Assembly: GCF_904846345.1 (NCBI RefSeq)
Contig: NZ_CAJHAJ010000001.1
Location: 248,001 to 312,000, forward strand
Reading direction: 5' to 3'
DNA: 64,000 nt
Origin: Psychrobacter maritimus
Lineage (GTDB): Bacteria; Pseudomonadota; Gammaproteobacteria; Pseudomonadales; Moraxellaceae
A program made the position numbers and the translations under genes. Under the pieces are notes generated by a model that was not told where the DNA came from, ran no database searches, and saw only the letters and a program-made list of their open reading frames with translations. Positions 8,856 to 16,028 of the stretch are shown here, in pieces (within the stretch, counting starts at the first letter, position 1; the number at the start of each line of letters is the position of its first letter).

Positions 8856-9800
8856 TTAGCGCTTATCTGCTATAGATGTCGCCATTTTTACGCCGCCATA
8901 GGTGACTAATACGACACCCAGCGCTATCAATGACGCACCCAAAAACAGCCCTTCTGGCGGACTTTCCCCCTGTAAAAATATAGCGACAGGCACACCGACG
9001 ACCGCCCCGACCGAGCCTAATAAGCTTAGTAATACTGGGCCGCCCGTTTTTTGCAGTAAAAATAACAGTAAAAACTGACCAGCGAAAACGAACGCCTGCA
9101 CCGCAATCAATCCTAACGGCAACATCTCTGTCATCGGCACCGCTAGTGAAAAGTGCGGCATAAGACTGACTAAACCAAGTAACACAGAGGCTGCTATCAG
9201 CATACCGGGTACAAGTGCGCTTGGAGACAGATTATCTGGCCAGTATAAGCTGCGATAAATATTGCCAATCGCCAATAACACCGGCCCGCAAAGCGCAAGC
9301 CCGATCCAAAACACACTGGCATCGGGCGCAGCAAATTTACGTGCCGCGAGCACCCCTGCTCCGGCAAGTGCAGCGACCACGCCAAGTGCACGCAGCTTAG
9401 TGAAGCGCTCTATTTTTAAGATGATTGCGGCCAGATAAGTTAGGAGCGGCGGCAGAGAGATAATCAACGCGACAAAACCTGCGCCGACATGCGGAATAGC
9501 AGAGAAGAAAATGAGATTGGAGCCTGCCACACTCACTAACGCAGCCACTAGATAATAGCTCAGGGTTGGTTTGCTTAACGGCGGCAGTTCATGGCGAAAA
9601 AGCGCATAACTGAATAAAATCAACGCCGCGCCAGTGATAGACCAAAACAGAAATGCCAGCGGCGTCAGACCGACCTCGCCTGCAAATTTCGCCAAATTGG
9701 TCGAAATACCGGTTAATCCACCACCAACGATAAGACACAGCACAGGAATGAGCCACGCTTTTTTACCTTTAGCCATACCTTGCTGCGCTGATCCACTCAT
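8856..9800 (-). CDS. EamA/DMT-family transporter
   Basis: This 314-residue protein has ten predicted membrane helices in two EamA repeats, the drug/metabolite transporter fold. The first repeat has SVAGSNLIFFSAIPHVGAG and the second LLSLLGSVGAVVGVPVAIF. It likely exports a metabolite or amino acid from the cytoplasm; the substrate is unknown. The start is supported by AAGGT five bases upstream. It is transcribed in the same direction as its neighbours but with gaps of about 100 bases. Confidence 0.88.
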   Translation of the reverse strand: MSGSAQQGMAKGKKAWLIPVLCLIVGGGLTGISTNLAKFAGEVGLTPLAFLFWSITGAALILFSYALFRHELPPLSKPTLSYYLVAALVSVAGSNLIFFSAIPHVGAGFVALIISLPPLLTYLAAIILKIERFTKLRALGVVAALAGAGVLAARKFAAPDASVFWIGLALCGPVLLAIGNIYRSLYWPDNLSPSALVPGMLIAASVLLGLVSLMPHFSLAVPMTEMLPLGLIAVQAFVFAGQFLLLFLLQKTGGPVLLSLLGSVGAVVGVPVAIFLQGESPPEGLFLGASLIALGVVLVTYGGVKMATSIADKR

Positions 9801-9895
9801 AGGCTACCTTAATCTTAAAACGGCTATTATATTAGGTCCAGTTCTACTTATGAAATTTAACCTTATTAGGCTTTGTTGATGCGCTCTAGAAAATT

Positions 9896-11098
9896 TTAAT
9901 CTGAGGTAAGGACTGTTAAACCGGAACCTTGTGGTCCACAAAAAGTATCGAATAAAGCAAAGAACACATCGGGATCAATGATTTCTTCTGGCGCAAAGAC
10001 ACCGCTTTGCTTTAAATGACCTTGATGTAGCAGTGGTAAAAATAGCGCTTGCGGGATTCCAGTGACCGTTGCCATTCCACCTGCAGGCGTATTGCGAATA
10101 AAAGCACCAGCGCTGGCAGGTTGACCATTTTTGCGTCCTTGCGCATAGGCTACTAAGCCTGGAATCTCTTTTTCCTCGCTTTCGGCTAAATGGGTTTGGC
10201 GTGCTTTGCGACTATCTTTATCAGTCAATAACCGTGCTGCATCCTCAACAGCCATTTGCCCCGCCGCTACTGCCGACGCAATTTGGCGCAGATTATCAAC
10301 GATATCATCGATACCAAGCATACCGTTATAGCAGTTTTTTAGCCGTGGAAAGCGCCTATTTAAAGTGACCGCTTCAGGATGTCCGAGTGACCACACATCA
10401 AGCTCACCAAGCCTTGGGAAGTCGATTTTTGAATGGGCTAATGGTTTCTTATCGACCATCCTTCCAGCTGCTAACACGCGGATATCTTCAGATAAGCAAT
10501 GTATAAGATGTACTGCCGCTGCGTCAACTTGACCCTCATTGGCCGGCCGACTAAATCCATCATCGGCATTCACAGCGCCCGATAGCTTCCATGCCGACAC
10601 GATAGTATCCACTTCATCCAACGCCGTTGCCGCTTTCACACACAGTAAATTAGAAATACCGGGGCTCGCACCTAAACCAATCACGGCGGTGACATTATTT
10701 TGTTTTGCACGCGCATTTAACTTAAGCATCTCGACGGTCGGTTGCCAATCATCGCAAATGTCACAGTAGTGCTTACCTTCCTCTATCGCCGCCGTTAAAA
10801 TCGGTACACCAAAGCGAAAAAAAGGCCCTGCTGAATTTAGTACCACATCGACGTCGCGAATCGCTTGGCGTAGGCTATTGTTATCTGTTACGTCCAAGTA
10901 AAGCGCGCGGACAGGTTTTTTAAGAGCTTCTGTATTTCCTCTATTTAGCGATTTGCTATTTAACTCGGCAACAAAACGCTCCGCCAGCTCACTGTCAATA
11001 CCAGCGACGATAATCTCGCTAACAAAATCAAAGCTCATCGCCGCACGCACCGCAGCGCGCCCCATGCCGCCACTACCACCTATGGCCAATACTTTCAT
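9896..11098 (-). CDS. Saccharopine dehydrogenase-like NAD(P)-binding protein
   Basis: This 400-residue protein starts with a Rossmann fold: GGSGGMG at residues 7-13, then VAGIDSELAERF and VLNSAGPFFRFG, as in saccharopine-dehydrogenase-like reductases. GLGASPGISNLLCVKAA in the middle is also typical of this group. The family includes saccharopine and homospermidine/carboxynorspermidine enzymes and many uncharacterised oxidoreductases, so a specific reaction should not be assigned. It ends 95 bases before the EamA transporter on the same strand; a functional link is possible but unproven. Confidence 0.82.
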   Translation of the reverse strand: MKVLAIGGSGGMGRAAVRAAMSFDFVSEIIVAGIDSELAERFVAELNSKSLNRGNTEALKKPVRALYLDVTDNNSLRQAIRDVDVVLNSAGPFFRFGVPILTAAIEEGKHYCDICDDWQPTVEMLKLNARAKQNNVTAVIGLGASPGISNLLCVKAATALDEVDTIVSAWKLSGAVNADDGFSRPANEGQVDAAAVHLIHCLSEDIRVLAAGRMVDKKPLAHSKIDFPRLGELDVWSLGHPEAVTLNRRFPRLKNCYNGMLGIDDIVDNLRQIASAVAAGQMAVEDAARLLTDKDSRKARQTHLAESEEKEIPGLVAYAQGRKNGQPASAGAFIRNTPAGGMATVTGIPQALFLPLLHQGHLKQSGVFAPEEIIDPDVFFALFDTFCGPQGSGLTVLTSD

Positions 11099-11181
11099 AA
11101 AAACGTCCTTGTTCAGTTTTACATTTACTAAAAATCGGCTTAAACAAAATTCAGCTAACTATTGCTTAGCACCAAGATAGA

Positions 11182-11679
11182 TTAGCGTTCGCGCCAATGC
11201 AACCATAAACGGGTATCGAGCTCATACTGATGATAATCCGGTTCCATATGGCAGCAGAGCTGATAAAAAGCCTTGTTATGCTCTTGCTCCTTAAAATGTG
11301 CCAGCTCATGTACGACAATCATACGCAAAAACTCAGGCGGCGCTTCCTTAAATAGGCTGGCTACTGTAATGCTATTATGTGATTTTAGCTTACTGCCTTG
11401 CACGCGCGATTGATAGGTATGAATGCCAAGCGCATGCTTAAGCACGGCAAGTTTACTATTATAAGTCACTTGCGACAGCGGGCTGCTTTTGCGCATATAT
11501 TGGTTTTTGATCTCATTGATATATTGATATAGCGCTTTATCGCTTTGTATTTGATGGCGATTGGGATAATTTTTATCCAAATAATCGCCCAATCTGCCCG
11601 TGCTAATCAGCGTCGCCGCTTGGCTTTGAATCTGCTCAGAATAATGAGCGATATATTTTAATGTGGTCAATATGGTCAC
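11182..11679 (-). CDS. YgjP/WLM-type zinc metallopeptidase-like protein
   Basis: This 165-residue soluble protein carries the zinc motif HELAH at 124-128 with a further histidine at 134 (HNKAFY), the pattern of the YgjP/DUF45 family. The zinc-site part is as expected, with a helical N-terminal region. Members have been linked to proteolysis or nucleotide hydrolysis, so the chemistry is open. The frame starts at GTG 11679 without a convincing ribosome site; the true start could lie a little downstream. It precedes the saccharopine-dehydrogenase-like gene by 83 bases on the same strand. Confidence 0.8.
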   Translation of the reverse strand: MTILTTLKYIAHYSEQIQSQAATLISTGRLGDYLDKNYPNRHQIQSDKALYQYINEIKNQYMRKSSPLSQVTYNSKLAVLKHALGIHTYQSRVQGSKLKSHNSITVASLFKEAPPEFLRMIVVHELAHFKEQEHNKAFYQLCCHMEPDYHQYELDTRLWLHWRER

Positions 11680-11844
11680 CGTTTTTATCTTTGACGTTTT
11701 ATCTTTAGCGTTGTGCGATAGGCATTTTTTATTCTAGACTTGCTCTAAACATACTTTATATTAGCCATGCACCTTCTACCAATATATCAATGTAACGCTT
11801 CATGGCTAAAAACTCATGATTGCTGGTAAATAATTAATAGCTGC

Positions 11845-12189
11845 TTAATGCGCCACTGAATTAGACAGCAAGTTCATCACCACGACACCGCCTACAATCA
11901 TCGCAATACCAATCACAGCAGCAGTATCAAGCGTTTGCTTAAAGAAGAACAGCCCTACCAAAGAAGTCAGCACGATACCGAGCCCGCCCCATAACGCATA
12001 AGCAATACCGATAGGGATGGTTTTTATGGTTTGGGTTAATAAGTAGAACGAAATCGCATAAAGCACCGCCATAATCAGCGTGGGTATAAAGCGCGTAAAC
12101 TGCTCTGATTTGACTAAAAAAGTAGTGCCAATCACTTCACAAACAATAGCGATGGCAAGGTAACCGTAAGCAATCATGGTTGGACTCAT
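11845..12189 (-). CDS. Small multidrug resistance (SMR/EmrE-type) efflux protein
   Basis: This 114-residue protein has four membrane helices and the SMR hallmarks: the glutamate in AIVCEVIGTT that binds protons and cation substrates, ALWGGLGIVLTSLVGLFFFKQ in helix three, and a hydrophobic helix four. If translation starts at the internal Met5, the essential glutamate is residue 14 exactly as in EmrE. AGGTG eight bases before the first ATG allows the longer form. It probably exports quaternary ammonium compounds or guanidinium. The promoter region upstream contains a 15-bp tandem repeat (12207-12296). Confidence 0.93.
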   Translation of the reverse strand: MSPTMIAYGYLAIAIVCEVIGTTFLVKSEQFTRFIPTLIMAVLYAISFYLLTQTIKTIPIGIAYALWGGLGIVLTSLVGLFFFKQTLDTAAVIGIAMIVGGVVVMNLLSNSVAH

Positions 12190-12206
12190 ATTTTAGGCAC
12201 CTATAT

Positions 12207-12296
12207 TGGTTAGAACGTGGTTTTTTAGGAAGTGAGTGGTTAGAAAAAAACTGGTTAGAAAATAATTGTTTAGAAAGTGCTGGGTTAAAACGTGTC
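12207..12296. repeat. 15-bp imperfect tandem repeat, about six units
   Basis: Units with core TGGTTAGAA begin at 12207, 12237, 12252, 12267 and 12282, all on one 15-base register; the unit at 12222 is degenerate. On the plus strand the repeat reads as pentapeptides of the type WLExN in a 70-codon frame opened by TTG, which I do not call as a gene. It lies just upstream of the SMR gene, in its leader or promoter. Confidence 0.8.
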
Positions 12297-12644
12297 GCAT
12301 GGTCGCGGATAAAGTTAAAAAGCTTTAAAGTAAAGCAAATTACAGCCAAAACGCTAAAGAAACGCTCGGGTGGCTATTTTATAGGTTTATAGCAGCGCTT
12401 GAAATAGAGATTTGAAGGTTTACAGTAATGCAGGCTTTTACTTTACTTTCAAATAGATAGTCTAATTAATCTGACTAATAAAGTGAAATTCATAACCTTT
12501 CTTGCAAGTCAGTTTTATATATAGGTTCGATAGACTGTATCAGGGTCATTTATTAAAACAGTCAATAATTCAGCCACTTTAAAAGCAAAAAAGCTCAATT
12601 TCATACGGATTGCAATTATATTTATAATTAATCGCCTAATAAGG
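12297..12644. other. Intergenic AT-rich region
   Basis: This lies between the 15-bp repeat and the tRNA-Asn promoter. I see no supported gene, only AT-rich sequence that must include the SMR promoter on the minus strand. Confidence 0.35.
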
Positions 12645-12673
12645 TTGACAGCCCATAACTACTTGGCTAAAAT
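12645..12673 (+). promoter_or_regulatory. Sigma70 promoter for tRNA-Asn
   Basis: A consensus TTGACA (12645-12650) is 17 bases from TAAAAT (12668-12673). The expected start near 12680 leaves a leader of about 80 bases to the tRNA. Confidence 0.8.
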
Positions 12674-12761
12674 GTGCCCCACATAACGCAAACAAGATAA
12701 GCAATCGCACCTACCAAAGCCTTTGTAAAACTTGTGTTAGTAACCGTTATAAACAACTTAT

Positions 12762-12837
12762 TCTCCAATAGCTCAGTTGGTAGAGCAACGGACTGTTAAT
12801 CCGTGTGTCCCTGGTTCGAGCCCAGGTTGGAGAGCCA
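12762..12837 (+). tRNA. tRNA-Asn (anticodon GTT)
   Basis: It is a complete cloverleaf: acceptor TCTCCAA/TTGGAGA, D stem GCTC/GAGC, anticodon stem ACGGA/TCCGT with loop CTGTTAA (anticodon GTT), T loop TTCGAGC, discriminator G and encoded CCA. Confidence 0.97.
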
Positions 12838-12848
12838 TATTTGAAAAG

Positions 12849-12880
12849 ACCTTCATCACTTATTTGATGGAGGTTTTTTT
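12849..12880 (+). terminator. Terminator after tRNA-Asn
   Basis: A 10-bp stem (12849-12858 with 12865-12874, one G-U pair) and six-base loop precede seven T, eleven bases after the tRNA. Confidence 0.85.
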
Positions 12881-13045
12881 ATGCTCGCCGATTTTAGCTG
12901 CTAATCGCATCAGCATAAGCCCGCACAATATTAATACAGCGACAGTGTTCTTTTAGCAACTTTTGTTGTATGGTAAGGTTAGCAGTGACTGAGTCAGTTT
13001 TTGTCTGAGTGCTTTACTCCTACTCACTAAAAGTAATGGTTTATT

Positions 13046-13381
13046 ATGATACCTGTACGTGTAAAAAATAAATTCTCTGACTATCCGCAAAAAATCATGC
13101 GCCCGGTCAGTATTCGTTTGTCTGAAGAAATGATTTCGCTATTAGAAGCCACATCAAAAGAGTTGGGTTTTAAGCGTATTCAAGGACTTATTCGCCTTTA
13201 TATTCGTCAAGGTCTTGATCGCGATCATCAAGATTATACCCTAGCCCATGATGAAGTCTTTATCGAAAGTTTGCGTAAGCGCGGCGTCAGCCAACGCATC
13301 ATTGATGAGGCGATTGTGGTGACTCATAATAACAATATCACCCATCCGCTGTCTGAGCTGCAAGATAAAGATAAAAAATAA
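13046..13381 (+). CDS. Small ribbon-helix-helix-like (CopG-type) protein
   Basis: This is a 111-residue basic protein. Residues 19-60 (RPVSIRLSEEMISLLEATSK, then a second helix ending YIRQGLDRD) match the beta-strand/helix/helix pattern of ribbon-helix-helix DNA-binding proteins. The C-terminal half has no recognised domain. No toxin-like gene is next to it, so a toxin-antitoxin role is not supported. It may be a small regulator of itself or of the downstream lipoprotein. It has its own terminator. The ribosome site is weak (AAAAGTAA). The family call is tentative. Confidence 0.65.
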   Translation: MIPVRVKNKFSDYPQKIMRPVSIRLSEEMISLLEATSKELGFKRIQGLIRLYIRQGLDRDHQDYTLAHDEVFIESLRKRGVSQRIIDEAIVVTHNNNITHPLSELQDKDKK

Positions 13382-13416
13382 CGCCAGCCGTGAGCTAATA
13401 ATACATACCAAATAAG

Positions 13417-13454
13417 AAGACTAAGTTTGCTTAATAGCGCTTAGTCTTTTTTTT
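13417..13454 (+). terminator. Terminator after the RHH-like gene
   Basis: A nine-base-pair stem (AAGACTAAG at 13417-13425 with 13440-13448) is followed by about eight T. Confidence 0.75.
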
Positions 13455-13618
13455 GCTACTTAATTTGTCACTTAACTTGTCAATTAAAACAAGCCCTCCT
13501 CGATAAATCTAATAACGTCAAATGGCTATTAGCGATAAATAAACATACAAAATTATCATAGGCGCTATATTAGTATAAGAGTCATTACCATTTATATGGG
13601 TTGAGAAGGAGGCATAAG

Positions 13619-14389
13619 ATGATTAGTTCATATAAACCTGTAAGCAGTGCACGCCATGTAGGTCATGCAAGCTATGTAAGAAAGGCCATATTATTGGCAT
13701 TTACCTTGGCGATGCTGCCTGTTATTAATGGCTGCTCACAGCCGCCCGCCGATCCCAGTAAGCAGACCATACCGACCAACTCTGACCAGTGGCAAAAAAA
13801 GCTGGGCGACACCTTTGAGCGTTTGCCTGAAGATGATAGGCAGCTGCTAAGCCGCTATATGCTGCGTATGAAGCTCAGTGGTGCTTATGAATCTGGGGCG
13901 ATGCCTCGTATCACCATTAAGCAAGCACTCGTCCAACAGCGTGAATATGAGCGCCTGCATCCAAATAACCCAACTGGTAAGAAAAGCCCGATTGTGACCA
14001 GTCCGCAAGTCGGTACTGCCAAAGCGCAAAACTACCCTGTTGCCTTACTGCCAGTTAAGACCAGTGATAGCGATAGCTTAAACCAAGTGAAGTTACAGTT
14101 TATGCTCTCAAACCACGGCAAGGTGGCGATTAAAAGCTTTAAAGGTAAGCTCACCATGAAAGAGAAGCATTTAACCAAAAGTAAAACCTTTAATGTGCCG
14201 TTAACGCAGCTCAAACCACCAATCGAGCCGGAGCAATCTGGCAAAATAATTATTGAAAGCAGCATTGAAGACATCAATGTCATGCGGGCGATTAAAAATA
14301 ATACAGGGATAAGCATCGAAATTAGCAAAGGTAAGCTGGTATTAGTGGATGGGCAGGAAATTGAGTTTGATGAATTGCTAGAAAAATAA
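13619..14389 (+). CDS. Putative lipoprotein of unknown function
   Basis: This 256-residue protein starts at ATG 13619, with a perfect AAGGAGG six bases upstream. After a long basic N-region comes a hydrophobic core and the lipobox-like VINGC with Cys39, so the mature protein is probably lipid-anchored in the envelope. A central helical, charged part (residues about 50-110) precedes a beta-rich C-terminal domain (about 135-255) with repeated basic strands. The C-terminal part looks like an adhesin-free beta-sandwich, but I cannot name a family. It is a single gene followed by a bidirectional terminator shared with tRNA-Ser. Confidence 0.75.
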   Translation: MISSYKPVSSARHVGHASYVRKAILLAFTLAMLPVINGCSQPPADPSKQTIPTNSDQWQKKLGDTFERLPEDDRQLLSRYMLRMKLSGAYESGAMPRITIKQALVQQREYERLHPNNPTGKKSPIVTSPQVGTAKAQNYPVALLPVKTSDSDSLNQVKLQFMLSNHGKVAIKSFKGKLTMKEKHLTKSKTFNVPLTQLKPPIEPEQSGKIIIESSIEDINVMRAIKNNTGISIEISKGKLVLVDGQEIEFDELLEK

Positions 14390-14424
14390 GACGATATTTA
14401 TAAGACTTGTAAAAATATCGCATA

Positions 14425-14461
14425 AAAAAAGCCCCAATCAGTAATGGATTGGGGCTTTTTT
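14425..14461. terminator. Bidirectional terminator between lipoprotein gene and tRNA-Ser
   Basis: A 15-bp perfect stem (14425-14439 with 14447-14461), seven-base loop, has A and T runs on the two sides, so it can serve both the lipoprotein gene (plus) and tRNA-Ser (minus). Confidence 0.88.
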
Positions 14462-14467
14462 CGAATT

Positions 14468-14558
14468 TGGCGGAGACGGAGAGATTCGAACTCTCGAAGG
14501 GCTATGAACCCTTGTCGGTTTTCAAGACCGGTGCATTCAACCGCTCTGCCACGTCTCC
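14468..14558 (-). tRNA. tRNA-Ser (anticodon TGA)
   Basis: This 91-base class II tRNA has acceptor GGAGACG/CGTCTCC, anticodon loop CTTGAAA (TGA), a long variable arm (AAGGGTTCATAGCCCTT), T loop TTCGAAT and encoded CCA. It reads UCA and other UCN serine codons. Confidence 0.96.
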
Positions 14559-14569
14559 ATTGGTGCATC

Positions 14570-14597
14570 ATTATATAGATATCATTAGATAATGCAA
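14570..14597 (-). promoter_or_regulatory. Sigma70-type promoter for tRNA-Ser
   Basis: On the minus strand TTGCAT (14592-14597) and consensus TATAAT (14570-14575) are 16 bases apart, about 11 bases from the tRNA 5' end. Confidence 0.6.
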
Positions 14598-14694
14598 GCG
14601 GTTCATATTAAAAAAATGAAATTAATTTGCAGCTGGTTTTAAATCAATGACTTACCGTTTGCTCGCAACTATTTATTCAGCTCTTTAGCTTAAA

Positions 14695-15879
14695 CTATTT
14701 ACTTGAAGCTAAGTGCAAGCACATATCAAGCAGCCTATTGGCATAGCCCCATTCGTTATCATACCACGCAAAAACCTTATACTGGTCGCCTACGTGCATA
14801 AGCTGTTGCCCATCAATAATCAGTGACTCCGTTTGATGAATAAAATCACTTGAGACCAATGGCTCATCGGTATAGGCCATGATATCAAGCAAGCAACCTA
14901 TGCTAGCCGTTTTAAGCACATCACGAATCGCGTCTATACTGACATCTGGGGTATCAAAGACAAAGGTGACATCAATAGCGGCAACATCGATGGTCGGCAC
15001 TCTGATTGAATGGCCGTTTATTTTGCCGACCATCGCTGGCAATACACGCTCAGTGGCCGCGATACTGCTGGAGGTCGTAGGAATAATATTGTGGCCAGAT
15101 GCCCGCGCCCGCCTTGGGTCACGATGCGCTTGATCGAGTACGGTCTGATCGGCAGTGACGGCATGAATCTCAGTCATCATCGCTGACTTAACGCCAAATA
15201 CTTTATCAAGGGTAGCAATCAGCGGCACCAATGCCTGCGTGGTACAAGAAACGCTCGATATAATCGGCAGCTTACGTGTGAGCTCATCAGTATTAACACC
15301 CATAACGATACAAGCATCAACATCATCAAAGGGTGCGGCACCGATGATGACTTGCTGCGCGCCCGCTGCTATATGCAACTGCGCTTGCTCATAAGAGCGA
15401 AAGTGCCCCGTACACTCTAGCACCACATCGACGCCCAGTTCCTCCCATGGTAGGTTTTTTGGGTCAGGCTCTGAGAGCATCTTAATACAATAGGTTAAAT
15501 TGTTCTTAGTCAGACACAGCTGAGTGTCTGTATTAACAGTCGTATTGCTATCACCTTTACCAGCATCGACGTCACTCATTACAATATCAGCGCTGACACC
15601 CAGTCGGGTTAAGCGACCGTGGGTACTGTCAAATTTTAGCAAATGCAGCAGAATGTCAGCCGGTGCCAAATCATTAATCGCCACCACATGAATGGCACGA
15701 CCTAATACCTCAAAGCGCTCTAGCAAGGCGCGCAATACATTGCGACCTATGCGACCAAAGCCATTAATAGCGACTCTCAGAGGCTGTGTGTGCTCGCCAG
15801 TGGTAGGATATGCGACTACCGCTGGGTCAGACGTCAATTGATAAGTGGCGCTAGAGAAATCAGGCATAACATCAGACAT
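14695..15879 (-). CDS. Glyceraldehyde-3-phosphate / erythrose-4-phosphate dehydrogenase family (Epd-like)
   Basis: This 394-residue enzyme has a classical GAPDH fold: NAD-binding INGFGRIGRNVLRALLE starting near residue 38, catalytic Cys212 in SVSCTTQAL, and C-terminal NEWGYANRLLDM. GAPDH or erythrose-4-phosphate dehydrogenase activity uses NAD in glycolysis/gluconeogenesis or pyridoxal phosphate synthesis. RVPTIDVAAIDVTF and the SLIIDGQQ region resemble Epd more than GapA. Oddities are an N-terminal extension of about 33 residues before the fold and Gln in place of the usual Asn after Cys-Thr-Thr. It is a single gene; a gluconeogenic role is likely if this organism does not use sugars. Confidence 0.85.
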   Translation of the reverse strand: MSDVMPDFSSATYQLTSDPAVVAYPTTGEHTQPLRVAINGFGRIGRNVLRALLERFEVLGRAIHVVAINDLAPADILLHLLKFDSTHGRLTRLGVSADIVMSDVDAGKGDSNTTVNTDTQLCLTKNNLTYCIKMLSEPDPKNLPWEELGVDVVLECTGHFRSYEQAQLHIAAGAQQVIIGAAPFDDVDACIVMGVNTDELTRKLPIISSVSCTTQALVPLIATLDKVFGVKSAMMTEIHAVTADQTVLDQAHRDPRRARASGHNIIPTTSSSIAATERVLPAMVGKINGHSIRVPTIDVAAIDVTFVFDTPDVSIDAIRDVLKTASIGCLLDIMAYTDEPLVSSDFIHQTESLIIDGQQLMHVGDQYKVFAWYDNEWGYANRLLDMCLHLASSK

Positions 15880-16028
15880 AAACAGGTATCGCTATAAAGG
15901 GATATAAAAAATTGAGCGCTGCAAGCTCAATGCTCTCATGAAAAAACCAACATGCTACTATGACCGACTTCTTATCATTGGCTTTTATACAAATGGCTTA
16001 ACCATGATTGATTGGCTCAGTTGGCTTA

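Noticed and set aside
12180..12392. 70-codon plus-strand frame with WLExN repeats
   Set aside because: It has only a TTG start without a ribosome site and arises from the 15-bp repeat; reported as a finding, not as a gene.
13046..14389. Toxin-antitoxin pair made of the RHH-like and lipoprotein genes
   Set aside because: The second gene encodes an exported lipoprotein and they are separated by a terminator.
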